Shown in pieces: positions 1 to 9,315 of a stretch of DNA of 64,000 bases; position 1 is the first letter of the stretch, and each line of letters starts with the position of its first letter. Below the pieces are notes generated by a model. That model was not told the DNA's origin. It did no database searches and saw nothing but the letters and a program-made list of their open reading frames with translations. The DNA is taken from NCBI RefSeq assembly GCF_006715485.1, contig NZ_VFNH01000001.1:1426001-1490000 (forward strand), written 5' to 3'. The stretch comes from Herbaspirillum sp. SJZ107 (lineage in GTDB: Bacteria > Pseudomonadota > Gammaproteobacteria > Burkholderiales > Burkholderiaceae_D). Made by a program: the position numbers and the translations under genes.

Positions 1-1194
1 CTGGGCGCGCCGCTGTCCTACCTGTGGCTGAACACGACACCGCCGGCGCTGATCTGGGAAGAGATGAAGCGCTCGTACGACGCCGGCGCCGATCGCGTCT
101 GGATCCTGAACGTGGGCGATCTCAAGCCGGCCGAAATCGGCACCGAATTCTTCCTGCAGATGGCCTGGGACATCGGGCGCTGGCGCCCGGACAACTTGCC
201 GGACTTCCTCAAAACCTGGGCGGCGCGCGAATTCGGACCGGCCAGGGCGGACGACATCGCGGCGATCATGAACGACTACTACCGCCTGAATTTCCAGCGC
301 CGTCCCGAACACCTGCAATGGTGGCTGCCGAAGGAGCAGCCGCGCCGCAGTTCCATGACGCCGGCGCAGGCGGATGCGCGCCGGCGCGCGTTCGCCGGCC
401 TGCGCCGGCGCGTCGATGCGCTCACGCCCGTAATCCCGGCGGCCAGCCGCGACGCCTGGTTCGAGCTGGTCGCCTATCCGGTGCAGGCATCGGCGCTGGC
501 CAACGAGCGCTTCCTGGAGGGCGAGCGCGGCCATCGCGATGCGGCCGAAGCGGCCGACGCGGCGCTTCAAAAGCTGACCGCCCACTGGGACGGCGGCCTG
601 GCGGGCGGCAAGTGGAAACACATCATGGCCGAGAACCTGCCGGCCGGGGAGTGGCCCTCGTTCCGCACCGCCCAATGGACCATGCCGGCGTATCCGTTCG
701 GGCCGCCGGCCACGCCGACGGCCACAGCGGAGACCGTGCTCGAAGCCGAGCATTTCGACGGCCAGCGCAACGCCGGCGCGGCTTCATGGCAGGCAGTGCC
801 CGGCCTCGGCACCAGCGGCAGCGGCGCCGTGGTGCTGGTGGCGCCCGACGGCGCCGGCATCGCGCCCGAACGCGCCGCCGACGCGCCGCGCCTCGACTAC
901 GACCTGCATCTCGCCCAAGGCGGCGTGCTGACGGTGCGCGCCAAGCTGTTGCCGACCCATCCCGGCGCCGGCAAGCTGCGCTTCGCGCTGGCGCTCGACA
1001 CCGGCGCGCCGCAAATCGTCGAGATGGCGAACCGCGACAGCGGCGCCGAATGGGCCGAGGGTGTGCTGAACAATGCGCGCACGGTCACTGCCAGCCTGGG
1101 ACCGGCGGCGGCGGGCAGGCACGTGCTGCGCCTGTACGCGATCGATCCGGGTGTGGTGGTCGATACGCTGGCGGTCGGCACCGCCGGACCGTGA
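1..1194 (+). CDS. Glycoside hydrolase family 115 protein, C-terminal part (5' end outside window)
   Basis: The frame is open from base 1, so the gene begins upstream and about 397 residues are visible. GH115 enzymes are alpha-glucuronidases that remove (4-O-methyl)glucuronic acid from xylan; family members are usually 800-1000 residues. The visible part carries the typical stretch WILNVGDLKPAEIGTEFF near the start, followed by the helical region (DDIAAIMNDYYRLN) and a beta-rich C-terminal domain (about residue 250 onward). The assignment rests on recognising these stretches, and the catalytic domain is mostly outside. The gene ends 10 bases before the convergent stop of the DUF1624 gene. It may belong to a plant polysaccharide locus to the left, consistent with the lignin-monomer genes further right. 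Confidence 0.8.
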   Translation: MGAPLSYLWLNTTPPALIWEEMKRSYDAGADRVWILNVGDLKPAEIGTEFFLQMAWDIGRWRPDNLPDFLKTWAAREFGPARADDIAAIMNDYYRLNFQRRPEHLQWWLPKEQPRRSSMTPAQADARRRAFAGLRRRVDALTPVIPAASRDAWFELVAYPVQASALANERFLEGERGHRDAAEAADAALQKLTAHWDGGLAGGKWKHIMAENLPAGEWPSFRTAQWTMPAYPFGPPATPTATAETVLEAEHFDGQRNAGAASWQAVPGLGTSGSGAVVLVAPDGAGIAPERAADAPRLDYDLHLAQGGVLTVRAKLLPTHPGAGKLRFALALDTGAPQIVEMANRDSGAEWAEGVLNNARTVTASLGPAAAGRHVLRLYAIDPGVVVDTLAVGTAGP

Positions 1195-1204
1195 AACGGT
1201 ACGA

Positions 1205-2335
1205 TCAGAAATACCTGACCCAAGCCTTGCCGCTCTCGCGCTTGTAGCGGCCGAAGCGCCTGGCCGGCCAGTACAGCAGCACCGGCAGCAGCACCGCGAT
1301 CGCCCACACCTGCCAGACCTGGCCCACGTCTGCCCGCGGCACGCCGAGCACGGCGGCGGTCAGTTTCTGCAGGGCGAGCAGGGCGTACAGATGCAGCAGG
1401 TAATAGAACAGCGGCGCGCCCCCGAACACGGCCAGCACCCTGGTGGCCAGCGTGTCGCTGCGTTCGATCCAGGCCAGCGCCAGCAGGCCGCAGCCAAGCG
1501 TCAGCAGGATGAAGTCGAGCGAGGGTGGATACTTGGTGAAGTTCAGGAAGGCCATCGCCGTATGCAGCGCGTCGGCCTGCGCGGTCCAGGGCACCGGCTC
1601 GCCGTACAGGTTCACGCTGCGCAGCGCGACCAGCAACGCCAGCCCGGCCGTACCGGCCAGCACCAGCCAGCGCCGGCGCCAGGCCGGGGCGGCGCTGCGC
1701 GCGTACAACGGACCGCAGGCATGGCCGAGCAGGATCACGCCGATCCAGGCCAGCACCGGGTAACTGGCCTTGATGCGTACCGGATCGGTCATCAGGAAAC
1801 CGCGCTGCTCGAGCACGGTCCAGGCGAGCGATGCCGCGCTGCCCGGCTCGAACGCGACGCTGGCGAGCGCATTGTGGCCGGCCACGATCGTTCCGCCCAC
1901 TAGCGCCAGGGCAGGCAGCGGCAAGCGGTGCAGCAATGCCAGGACCAGCATCGACAGGCCGATTGCCCAGATCACCTGCAGGTAGACGATCGAGGGCACG
2001 AGGGTGCCGGTCCAGGCAAAGTTGACGGCCGTGATCTCGAGCGCGACCAGCAGCAGGCCGCGCTTGACCAGGAAGCCGGTGGCGTGGCGTGCGCCCGATG
2101 GCGGGTGCGCGTACAGCCAGGCCGAGAGGCCGGTGAGGAAGACGAACATCGGCGCGCAGAAGTGGGCCGCCAGGCGCGTGAAGAACAGGCCGGGATCGGT
2201 CGCCGCCGGGTCCATCGGATCGCTGACCTGGTGCTGCATGAAGAAGGTTTCGCGTACGTGGTCGACCGTCATCAAGAGCATCACCAGGCCGCGCATGACG
2301 TCGATCGATGCGATTCGTTTGCTGGGGTTGTTCAT
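1205..2335 (-). CDS. DUF1624 / heparan-alpha-glucosaminide N-acetyltransferase-like membrane protein
   Basis: A 376-residue polytopic inner-membrane protein with about ten hydrophobic segments. The N-terminal stretch RIASIDVMRGLVMLLMTVDH (residues 7-26) is the hallmark of the DUF1624/YeiB-like acyltransferase families, in which the DH pair lies in the first membrane helix region. These proteins are thought to move acyl groups across the membrane onto sugars; the substrate here is unknown. I chose the start at MNNPSK because it lies 10 bases after the stop of the TonB receptor gene on the same strand; a longer frame to 2425 would overlap that gene. The close spacing suggests cotranscription with the receptor. 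Confidence 0.8.
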   Translation of the reverse strand: MNNPSKRIASIDVMRGLVMLLMTVDHVRETFFMQHQVSDPMDPAATDPGLFFTRLAAHFCAPMFVFLTGLSAWLYAHPPSGARHATGFLVKRGLLLVALEITAVNFAWTGTLVPSIVYLQVIWAIGLSMLVLALLHRLPLPALALVGGTIVAGHNALASVAFEPGSAASLAWTVLEQRGFLMTDPVRIKASYPVLAWIGVILLGHACGPLYARSAAPAWRRRWLVLAGTAGLALLVALRSVNLYGEPVPWTAQADALHTAMAFLNFTKYPPSLDFILLTLGCGLLALAWIERSDTLATRVLAVFGGAPLFYYLLHLYALLALQKLTAAVLGVPRADVGQVWQVWAIAVLLPVLLYWPARRFGRYKRESGKAWVRYF

Positions 2336-2345
2336 ACGGGCGCTT

Positions 2346-4439
2346 TCAATAACGGTAGGACAGGGTGGCGCTGGCGCTGCGGGTGCTGCCGGGAGCCACC
2401 CACAGCTGGCTGTAGGCGCTGGCAAAGTAGCGCCGGTCGAACAGGTTGTCCACGTTCAAGGCCAGGCGCCAGTGCTTGTCCGGCGCATATGCCGCGAGCA
2501 GCCGCGCCGTGGTGTAGGCCGGCAAGCGGAAGTCGCTGGAGGCGGCGACGTCGCCGAAGCGTTGGCCGACGTAAGTGAGGCCTGCGCCGAGCGATGCGCC
2601 GTCGTCGCCGGCGACCAGCAGCAGGTTGCCACTGTGGCGCGGTACGTTCGGGAAGCGGCTGCCGCTGCGGATCGTGTTGTCGCCATGGGTCACGCGCGCG
2701 TCGGTGTAGGCATAGGCTGCCGAGAGCCGCAGGCCGCGCCGCAGCCGGCCCGCGAGGTCGAGCTCCAGGCCCTTGCTCGCCACTTCGCCCGCCGGCAGCG
2801 AAAAGTCGGTGTTGACCGGATTCGGGGTCAGCACGTTGTTCTTGTCGATGCGGTACAGGGCCAGGGTGGCGGCGATGCCGCCCGGCGTCTCGATCTTGGC
2901 GCCGATCTCGTGCGCGCGGCTGGCCTCGGCCGGGAAGGCGGCGTTGTCGATGCCGATGCCGCTGTTCGGGCGGAAGCCGCGCGCACTCGATGCGTACAGT
3001 GACGTCGTCGCGGTCGGCTGGTAGACCAGGCCCGCACGCGGACTGGTGGCGTGCAGCCGCTGGCGGTTGACGGCGGCAGTGCGATGGTTGATCACGGTCT
3101 GGCGATAACGGTCGAAGCGTACGCCGACCAGCGCCTTCCAGCGCGGCGCCAGCGTCAACTGGTCCTGCGCGTACAGCGCCTGCGCGCGCTGGTGCTCGAC
3201 GGTGTCGATCGACAGCGCCAGCGGGGCGGCGGCGGCGCCGTACACCGGGGCCTGGATGTCGATCGCATACGGGTTCGCCGCGGACGGGTTGCGCCGCATC
3301 TGCACCCGGGTATCGTCGAAGCGGTAGCCATCGGCGCCGAACAGCAGGCCGTGGCCCACGCCCCAGGTGGTGGCGCTGCCGAGCAGCTCGACGCGCGCCG
3401 AGCGGTCGGTGGCCGAGAAATCGCGGTGGCGGCGCTGGCGCCGCAGCGTGCGGCCATCGGCCAGCAGGTCGTTGGCTTCGCTCGAATAGCCTTGCAACGC
3501 GCTGTCGCGGTACGCTGCGCCGCCTTGCAGCAACCAGCCTTCGCCCAGCCCGTGCTGGACGAACAGCTGGTGCCCCAGCGACTTCACCGTCATCGGCCCG
3601 TCGGCCGGCTCGCCCAGGAAGCGCGAGACCGGCAACGCACCGGGCCCGTCGAGCCGTCCGCCGATGGCCGGGATGCCGCGGTCGAACGGCGTGCGCTGGC
3701 GCGTGGCCTCGATCTCGTACGAGACCGTGGTGTCGTCGCCCGCATGCCACAGGAAGGAGGGCGCCGCGTAGGTGCGCTCGGTGTGCAGCAGGTCGCGGAA
3801 GCTGTCGCCGTCCTGGTGCGCCAGGTTGAGCCGGTAGGCGACCGTGCTCGAGAGCGGGCCGGTGAGGTCGGCCGCGATCCGGCGCGTGCGGAAGCTGGCC
3901 AGTGACAGGTCGACGCCGTATTGCGGGGCGAAACGCGGTTTCCTGGTCAGGATGTTGACGGTGCCGCCGGGTTCGCCGCGGCCGTACAGCGCCGACGCTG
4001 GGCCTTTCAGGATTTCGATCGACTGCGTGCCGGCGGCGTCGCGCATGCCGTTATAGCCGCGGCTGGCGCTGAAGCCGTTGACCAGGTAGTCGGCGCCGAA
4101 ATTCGGGTCGCCGGTGAAGCCGCGCATCGCGTAGCTGTCCCACAGACCGCCCAGGTCGCTCTGGCGCGCGATGCCGCTGGCCAGGTCGAGCGCGCCGGAC
4201 AGGGTCGTCACGCCGGCATCCTGCAGCAGGTCGGCGCCGAGGGTGCGCACGCTTTGCGGCAGGTCGAGCGGCAGGGCGTCGGTCTTGGTTGCGCCGGCCA
4301 CGGCCAGGCTGCGGTAGGCGCCGCGCTGGCCGGTGACGACGACGCTGTCGGCGACGGCGTCGCTGACGGGTTGCGCCGGCGCAGGGCAAGGGAGGGTACC
4401 GGCGAGCAGCGCCAGGCACCCGATCGGGGTGGTTCTCAT
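2346..4439 (-). CDS. TonB-dependent receptor (siderophore-receptor type)
   Basis: A 697-residue outer-membrane receptor. A signal peptide (about residues 1-23) is followed by DSVVVTGQRG, typical of the region before the plug. The plug domain contains LPQSVRTLGADLLQDAGV and SIEILKGPASALYGRGEPGG (about 130-150), strongly conserved in siderophore receptors. A long beta-barrel follows and ends in an aromatic residue (SYRY). The start MRTTPI has AAGGA about 9 bases upstream; the frame extends further but without a better site. The DUF2946 gene lies 105 bases upstream on the same strand and DUF1624 follows. Ferric siderophore is the default ligand of the family, but the neighbouring His/Cys-rich DUF2946 protein leaves copper or another metal possible. 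Confidence 0.88.
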   Translation of the reverse strand: MRTTPIGCLALLAGTLPCPAPAQPVSDAVADSVVVTGQRGAYRSLAVAGATKTDALPLDLPQSVRTLGADLLQDAGVTTLSGALDLASGIARQSDLGGLWDSYAMRGFTGDPNFGADYLVNGFSASRGYNGMRDAAGTQSIEILKGPASALYGRGEPGGTVNILTRKPRFAPQYGVDLSLASFRTRRIAADLTGPLSSTVAYRLNLAHQDGDSFRDLLHTERTYAAPSFLWHAGDDTTVSYEIEATRQRTPFDRGIPAIGGRLDGPGALPVSRFLGEPADGPMTVKSLGHQLFVQHGLGEGWLLQGGAAYRDSALQGYSSEANDLLADGRTLRRQRRHRDFSATDRSARVELLGSATTWGVGHGLLFGADGYRFDDTRVQMRRNPSAANPYAIDIQAPVYGAAAAPLALSIDTVEHQRAQALYAQDQLTLAPRWKALVGVRFDRYRQTVINHRTAAVNRQRLHATSPRAGLVYQPTATTSLYASSARGFRPNSGIGIDNAAFPAEASRAHEIGAKIETPGGIAATLALYRIDKNNVLTPNPVNTDFSLPAGEVASKGLELDLAGRLRRGLRLSAAYAYTDARVTHGDNTIRSGSRFPNVPRHSGNLLLVAGDDGASLGAGLTYVGQRFGDVAASSDFRLPAYTTARLLAAYAPDKHWRLALNVDNLFDRRYFASAYSQLWVAPGSTRSASATLSYRY

Positions 4440-4544
4440 GATGTGGTTTCCTTCAGCGGCGAGCGGGATCACCGGCCGCGTACAGTCGTAATGTGGCCCG
4501 GCGTGCGCGCACGGCCAGGTCGCGCCCTGGGGCGCCGGATGTGA

Positions 4545-4877
4545 CTACGTCTGGAGGAAAGCGGGCGGGCCTTGTGCGGGCGGCAGCAGGAAGGGCGCCG
4601 CCGCGGGCGCCGGCCCGGTGGCCTGCGCATGGACCAGCGCGTGCACCAGCGACCAACCGGAAGCGACCGGCGCCAGCGTGGTCGGCGGCGGGGCCGCATG
4701 CGGCTGCGCGTGCAGCGTGCACGAGACGCAATGCGGCGTCTTCGCATGCAGCTCGTGGTGGTGTTCGGCAGTGCCGAGGATCTGCAGCAGGAAGACGATC
4801 GCCATCAGCCATGGCAGCATCCTGCCGCAGCGGCGTGCTGCGGCGGGTCGGCAAAGGCGGGTCAGGGCGTCGATCAT
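4545..4877 (-). CDS. DUF2946-like small His/Cys-rich protein
   Basis: About 110 residues from MIDALTR. One membrane segment (LPWLMAIVFLLQILG) precedes a metal-ligand-like stretch, EHHHELHAKTPHCVSC, and an Ala/Pro-rich tail. This layout matches DUF2946 proteins, which often sit beside TonB-dependent (copper) receptors, as here. The function is not established. An upstream ATG at 4934 would add 19 residues; I prefer 4877 because the shorter form begins close to the membrane segment, but no strong ribosome-binding site settles the choice. Confidence 0.6.
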   Translation of the reverse strand: MIDALTRLCRPAAARRCGRMLPWLMAIVFLLQILGTAEHHHELHAKTPHCVSCTLHAQPHAAPPPTTLAPVASGWSLVHALVHAQATGPAPAAAPFLLPPAQGPPAFLQT

Positions 4878-5076
4878 GTCGTGCGTTGCTGCTGGGGACC
4901 GGCGATTGTACTGCAAGTCAATGCGCCTGCCCAAAGATCATGAACACTGCAGCACGATGCGGTCGACGACGGCATGTGCCGGATGGCCCGCACGACCGTG
5001 CGAATACCTGTTTGCAGACAGCCCGATCCAGGCGTATGCTGTCCCTACACAAAGCCAAAAATGCATGGAGACAAAC

Positions 5077-5265
5077 ATGAACATTCGGCACGCCCCCTCC
5101 CATCTTGCAACCCGTTTTCACCAGCCGCTGCGTTTCGGCCGCGTCTGGCGCGGCCACGAACTGTTGTTGCGTGTGATCCAGATCGCGCTGCTCCTCACCT
5201 TCGCGGTGCTGGGTGCGCAGTGGGTCGCGCGTGGCGTGCGGATGCTGGTCGAACAGTTCACCTGA
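5077..5265 (+). CDS. 62-residue single-pass membrane protein, unknown function
   Basis: A short gene with a good ribosome-binding site (GGAGACAAAC before the ATG). The protein has a basic N-terminal half (HLATRFHQPLRFGRVWRGHE) and one hydrophobic helix (LLLRVIQIALLLTFAVLGAQWVA). It is the only plus-strand gene before 29.9 kb other than the GH115 gene. Its last 8 bases overlap the 3' end of the convergent SsuA-like gene, so the two stops share DNA. No family recognised. Confidence 0.6.
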   Translation: MNIRHAPSHLATRFHQPLRFGRVWRGHELLLRVIQIALLLTFAVLGAQWVARGVRMLVEQFT

Positions 5266-6370
5266 TCGCGTCCAGGCCTGAGCGCGCCACGCCGACCGGA
5301 TTGGCCGGCCAGTAGCTGTCCAGCTTGAGCTCCTTCAAGCTGGCGTTCAGGAAGCTGCGGTCGATCCAGCTGTCGATGTCGAAGCGGTTCCGGATCAGCC
5401 GGAACTGGTAGGCATGCTCGACCGCGTCCTTGTAGCGCGCGGTCAGGAAAGGGTCGAACAACGGGCTCAGGCGCACCCGCAGCGGCTGGCTGGCATAGTC
5501 TTCCTTCCAGTGCTCGATTTTTGCCGTGCCCGTTCGCGCCCACAGCTGGAAGACTTCTTCGCGGTTGGCCTCGTCCGAACCCCAGCGCGCCGACTTCAGC
5601 ACGGCCTTGACCAGGCGCCGCGTATGCTCGGGATAGCGGGCCGCAAAGTCGTCGGTCACCAGCACGTGGCTCTGGCGCGTGAACACCGGCGAATCGCCGT
5701 TGCTGGTGTAGACGATGCGCGCCGCGCCCTTGTCGCGCAGCTTGAGCAGGTCGTAGGCGCCGAATGCGGCGTCGATGTCCTTCGTGGTCAGCGCCGCCTG
5801 GGCCGTCGCGGTGTCGAGGTTGATCGCTTTCAGGTCGCGTTCCGTCATGCCGTTGGCCGCCAGCAGGCGGTCGATCGGCAGCTGGCCGTTGGTGCCCTTG
5901 AAGATGGCCACGCGCTTGCCACGCAAATCCTTCACCGAACGGATCGGCGAATCGGGCGGCACCGCCAGGTAGATGTTGCCACGCACGCCGGTGGCGAGGA
6001 TCAGGCGCGTCTTCAGCCCGGCGGCCTTGCCGATGATCGACGGCAGGTCGCCCTGGTAGGCGAAATCGAGCTGGCGGTTGCTGAGTGCCTCGTTCACCGC
6101 CGGGCCGGCGCCCTTGAAGAAATACCATTCCACCTTGATGCCGTCCGCCTTGAATTCCTGTTCGATGGCGCCGGTAGCCTGGGCGATGGCGAGCGAGGAG
6201 CCGGCGATCAGCGGCGGGTTGCCGTAGGCCGGCTGGGCAACGCCGATGCGGATCACCGCCGGCTTGGCGGCGGCTGCGGCAGCGGCCGCCAGGGCGGGCG
6301 CGCCGGCCAGCGCCATGCCGGCGGCGAGTTGGAGCGAGCCTGCCAGGATGCTGCGTCTTGCGTGATTCAT
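5258..6370 (-). CDS. ABC transporter substrate-binding protein, SsuA/NitT/TauT type (copy B)
   Basis: A 370-residue periplasmic protein. It has a basic N-terminus (MNHARRS), a long Ala-rich signal region to about residue 40, then IRIGVAQPAYGNPPLIAGSS. The segment KGAGPAVNEALSNRQLDFAYQGDLP (about 95-120) is typical of aliphatic-sulfonate binding proteins, which reach the cytoplasm through SsuBC-type transporters. The start overlaps the MFS stop by 4 bases (ATGA), implying translational coupling. It is the last gene of a long operon whose first binding protein (12651-13739) is a clear paralogue. Its 3' end overlaps the small plus-strand gene by 8 bases. Confidence 0.88.
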   Translation of the reverse strand: MNHARRSILAGSLQLAAGMALAGAPALAAAAAAAAKPAVIRIGVAQPAYGNPPLIAGSSLAIAQATGAIEQEFKADGIKVEWYFFKGAGPAVNEALSNRQLDFAYQGDLPSIIGKAAGLKTRLILATGVRGNIYLAVPPDSPIRSVKDLRGKRVAIFKGTNGQLPIDRLLAANGMTERDLKAINLDTATAQAALTTKDIDAAFGAYDLLKLRDKGAARIVYTSNGDSPVFTRQSHVLVTDDFAARYPEHTRRLVKAVLKSARWGSDEANREEVFQLWARTGTAKIEHWKEDYASQPLRVRLSPLFDPFLTARYKDAVEHAYQFRLIRNRFDIDSWIDRSFLNASLKELKLDSYWPANPVGVARSGLDAIR

Positions 6371-7611
6371 GGTCTGCCTTTGTCGATGTGAAAATAAGAG
6401 CCGGTGCCGGCGCACGCGCAGGTGTGCAGGCCGCGCCGCCATTCCCAGCCCAGCTGCAGCAGGAACAGCAGCGCCAGCAGCCCGAAGCCGGCCGGCGTGC
6501 CCAGCTGCTGGCTGAGCAGGCCGCCGAGTACTGCGCCGACCAGGCCGCCGCTCGGTCCGGCCAGAGAAAACATGCCGCCGGTGCGGCCGCGCCCGAGTTC
6601 CTGCGCCAGCCGGGCAAAGCGCGCCACGCTGGTCAGGTGCTGCAGGCCCAGCCCGAGACCGAGCAGCAGCGCACCGGCCCACAGCATGGCCGGCACCAGC
6701 GGATTGGCGAGCAGCAGTTCGGCGCCGAGGAGCAGGGCGAAGGCGCTGCAGTAGCGCCGGCCCTCGGGCCAACGCGCGACCAGGGTGCCGCCCGCGAGCA
6801 GGGTCAGCAGGAAGGCGGCGCCCTGCAGCGTCACCAGCCCGGCAGCCTGCTGCGGCGGCATGCCGAAGCGGCGCATCGCCAGCAGGATCACGAACACGGT
6901 GAAGTAGGACATCGCGACCTGGCCCAGGAATTCGATCAGCATGGTGCGGCGCAGGTCGGCGCGGCTGCCGATCACGCGGAACTGGTCGAGCAGGCGGCCA
7001 ATAAAGGGCGTGGCATCGCCGCCGCGTCCCGGCGGTGCCGCCGACAGCACCCGCTCGCCGATCAGCAGCGTGACGCACAGGCCGGCCGCCACCAGCATGA
7101 AGGTGTGCGCATAGCCGGCCAGGCCGAGCAGCCAGGCGCCCAGCAGCGGGCCGACGAAGAACATGCCGGCGCTCTGCGCGGCGCGCTGCCAGCCGGCGCG
7201 GGCCGCGCCGATGCGTGGCAGCAGGTGCAGGAATTCGGTCTGCGTGCTCACCATCCGGAACGGATTGAGCAGCCCGAACACCACCACGCAGGCCACCAGT
7301 TGCCACGGCGTGGATGCCTGGCTGAACCCGGCCAGGAACAGCAGCACGCCGCCGCCGCAGCCGATGCGGAACAGCAGGCGGCTGCCGTGGCGGTCGATCA
7401 GGGCGCCCAGCGGCAGCGACAGCAGCAGCATGCCGGCGAACTGCAGGCCACCGACCAGCCCGATCTGCCACGGCGTGGCGTGCAGCGCTGCCGCGTACAG
7501 CGGCAGCACCACCTTGGCCACGCCGTTGGAGGCGCCGGCCAGCACGCCCAGCAGCATGAAGCCGGCCAGGTAGCGCTCGCCCGGTGCCGGCACCTCGGTT
7601 GCGCCGCCCAT
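6367..7611 (-). CDS. Major facilitator superfamily transporter
   Basis: A 414-residue, 12-segment carrier. The loop after segment 2 reads PLGALIDRHGSRLLF, the usual MFS G-x-x-x-D-R-x-G-R motif between helices 2 and 3. The gene lies inside the sulfonate-type ABC operon, one base after the nitroreductase stop and overlapping the next binding-protein start by 4 bases. In this position it could export a product such as a desulfonated acid or import a related substrate; the sequence does not decide between these. Confidence 0.82.
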   Translation of the reverse strand: MGGATEVPAPGERYLAGFMLLGVLAGASNGVAKVVLPLYAAALHATPWQIGLVGGLQFAGMLLLSLPLGALIDRHGSRLLFRIGCGGGVLLFLAGFSQASTPWQLVACVVVFGLLNPFRMVSTQTEFLHLLPRIGAARAGWQRAAQSAGMFFVGPLLGAWLLGLAGYAHTFMLVAAGLCVTLLIGERVLSAAPPGRGGDATPFIGRLLDQFRVIGSRADLRRTMLIEFLGQVAMSYFTVFVILLAMRRFGMPPQQAAGLVTLQGAAFLLTLLAGGTLVARWPEGRRYCSAFALLLGAELLLANPLVPAMLWAGALLLGLGLGLQHLTSVARFARLAQELGRGRTGGMFSLAGPSGGLVGAVLGGLLSQQLGTPAGFGLLALLFLLQLGWEWRRGLHTCACAGTGSYFHIDKGRP

Positions 7612-7612
7612 G

Positions 7613-8446
7613 TCAGCGCAGCGCGAAGCCGAGGCCGGCCAGTGCTTCCTGCAGCCGGTCCCGCCCCTTCAGGTCGGCCGCGCTGCGCAGGCGCGCCAGC
7701 GAATGCTCGCTCCACGACGTCGGCGGCAAGCCCTGGGACGCATAGAACGCGTGCATCGCCGCGTCGTAGCTGGCGACTTCCTGTTCGACCGGCGCCGGCG
7801 CGTACTGTTCGCGGTACAGCACCGAGGATTGCGGCAGGCGTGGCTTGATGCTGCTCGGGCGCGCCGGGTCCGGGCGGCCGACGCACAGGCCGAACACCGG
7901 GTACACGCCGTCGCCGGCAGCGATGCCGAGTTCCGCCGCCACCGCTTCCGGCTGGTTGCGCAGGGCGCCGATATAGACCGTGCCCAGGCCGAGCGACTCG
8001 GCGGCGTTGACCGCGTTCTGGGCCGCCAGCGCGGCATCGATCACGCCCATCAGGAAGGTATCGAGGTAGTCGGCGCCGTCGAGCTGGCGCCCACGCTGCG
8101 CGGCCAGGCGCTTCAGGCGCGACAGGTCGACCAGCCAGGCCAGGAACAGCGGTGCTTCGCGCACCTGCTTCTGGCCGCCGACCAGCTCGGCCAGGCGCCC
8201 CTTGCGGGCGTCGTCCTGCACCGCCACCGCGCTCCAGACCTGCAGGTTGGACGAACTGGGTGCCGATTGCGCGGCCGCCACCAGCAGGTCGAGGGTAGCG
8301 GGCGGCAGCGCTTCCGGCAGGAAGGCGCGCACCGAGCGGTGCGCAAACAGGGTTTCCAGCACCGGGTTGAGGGCGCCGGCGGCAATCGCCGGGGCATCCT
8401 GGCCGGTGCCGTAGCGGGCTTGCAACAGATCGAATGGATTGGACAT
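7613..8446 (-). CDS. NfsA-like nitroreductase / NAD(P)H-dependent flavin oxidoreductase
   Basis: A 277-residue protein of the nitroreductase fold. The N-terminal FMN-binding signature is HRSVRAFLPEALP (about 36-48), and QSAPSSSNLQVWS (about 61-73) follows; both are typical of NfsA/FRP-type enzymes. Such enzymes use FMN and NAD(P)H. The operon also has access to an FMN-dependent monooxygenase (15409-16764), which needs reduced flavin from a separate reductase. Supplying FMNH2 is therefore an attractive role, but it is inferred from context only. The start has no alternative in frame nearby that fits the family N-terminus. Confidence 0.8.
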   Translation of the reverse strand: MSNPFDLLQARYGTGQDAPAIAAGALNPVLETLFAHRSVRAFLPEALPPATLDLLVAAAQSAPSSSNLQVWSAVAVQDDARKGRLAELVGGQKQVREAPLFLAWLVDLSRLKRLAAQRGRQLDGADYLDTFLMGVIDAALAAQNAVNAAESLGLGTVYIGALRNQPEAVAAELGIAAGDGVYPVFGLCVGRPDPARPSSIKPRLPQSSVLYREQYAPAPVEQEVASYDAAMHAFYASQGLPPTSWSEHSLARLRSAADLKGRDRLQEALAGLGFALR

Positions 8447-8468
8447 GAGACCTATATTTATATGAGGG

Positions 8469-9287
8469 TTACCAGGAAAACTGCCAGTCGGCGAAGCCGG
8501 ACGGCGGCGCCGGCTGCACCAGGCGCGCCGGCGGCTGGTCGGAAAACTCGGCCAGCACGTCGTCCTTGATCCCGGCAAAGGCGAAGCTGCCGCGGTCGCG
8601 CGGCCGCGGCAGGTCCACGTCGACGATCCGCTTGATGCGGCCCGGACGCGGTTCCATGATCACCACGCGGTCGCCCAGGTACACGGCTTCGTCGACGTCG
8701 TGGGTGACCAGGATCGCGGTGATGCCTTCCTGTTCCCAGATGCGCTGCAATTCCTGCTGCAGGTGGTTGCGGGTCAGGGCGTCGAGCGCGCCGAATGGTT
8801 CGTCCAGCAGCAGCACTTCCGGGCGGTTGACCAGCGCGCGTGCAATCGCCACCCGCTGCGACATGCCGCCGGACAGCTGGTAGGGGTAGGCGCTTTCGAA
8901 GCCCTTCAGGCCCACCAGCTCGATATGCTCCTGCACCGATCTGGCCTTGGCCGCTTCGGGCAGGCCGGCGTTCAGCAGGCCAAGGCTGACGTTCTGCGCC
9001 ACGGTGAGCCAGGGGAACAGCCGGTGTTCCTGGAACACGATCCCACGTTCCAGGCTGGTGCCGACGATGCGTTTGCCGTCCAGCAGGATCTCGCCCTGGT
9101 ATTCGTTTTCCAGGCCGATGACGAGGCGCAGCAGCGTCGACTTGCCGCAGCCGCTGGAGCCGACGATGCTGATGAATTCGCCGGGCCGTATCGACAGCGA
9201 GATGTTGTCGAGGACCGGCAGCGTGCTGCCCTTGACCCGGTATTGCTTGCTGAGCTGGCGGATTTCCAGCGTGCCTGCGTGTGCCAT
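8469..9287 (-). CDS. ABC transporter ATP-binding protein, SsuB/TauB type
   Basis: A 272-residue ATPase that energises uptake from the cytoplasmic side. Walker A is GSSGCGKST (about 44-52), the signature is LSGGMSQRVAIARAL (about 141-155), and Walker B is VLLLDEPFGALD, followed by the switch His in LVTHDVDEA. This arrangement is that of nitrate/sulfonate/taurine importers. AGGAGA precedes the ATG. It is the only ATPase gene in an operon with four permease genes, so it must serve both permease pairs or one pair uses an ATPase encoded elsewhere. Confidence 0.93.
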   Translation of the reverse strand: MAHAGTLEIRQLSKQYRVKGSTLPVLDNISLSIRPGEFISIVGSSGCGKSTLLRLVIGLENEYQGEILLDGKRIVGTSLERGIVFQEHRLFPWLTVAQNVSLGLLNAGLPEAAKARSVQEHIELVGLKGFESAYPYQLSGGMSQRVAIARALVNRPEVLLLDEPFGALDALTRNHLQQELQRIWEQEGITAILVTHDVDEAVYLGDRVVIMEPRPGRIKRIVDVDLPRPRDRGSFAFAGIKDDVLAEFSDQPPARLVQPAPPSGFADWQFSW

Positions 9288-9315
9288 CTTTTCTCCTGAA
9301 ATAAAACGGTATCGA

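Noticed and set aside
24..1247. Long plus-strand frames overlapping the GH115 gene in other phases, and many similar frames across the GC-rich genes (for example 25803-28940)
   Set aside because: They are antisense or shifted shadows of recognised genes, with Arg/Gly/Ala-rich compositions and no domain.
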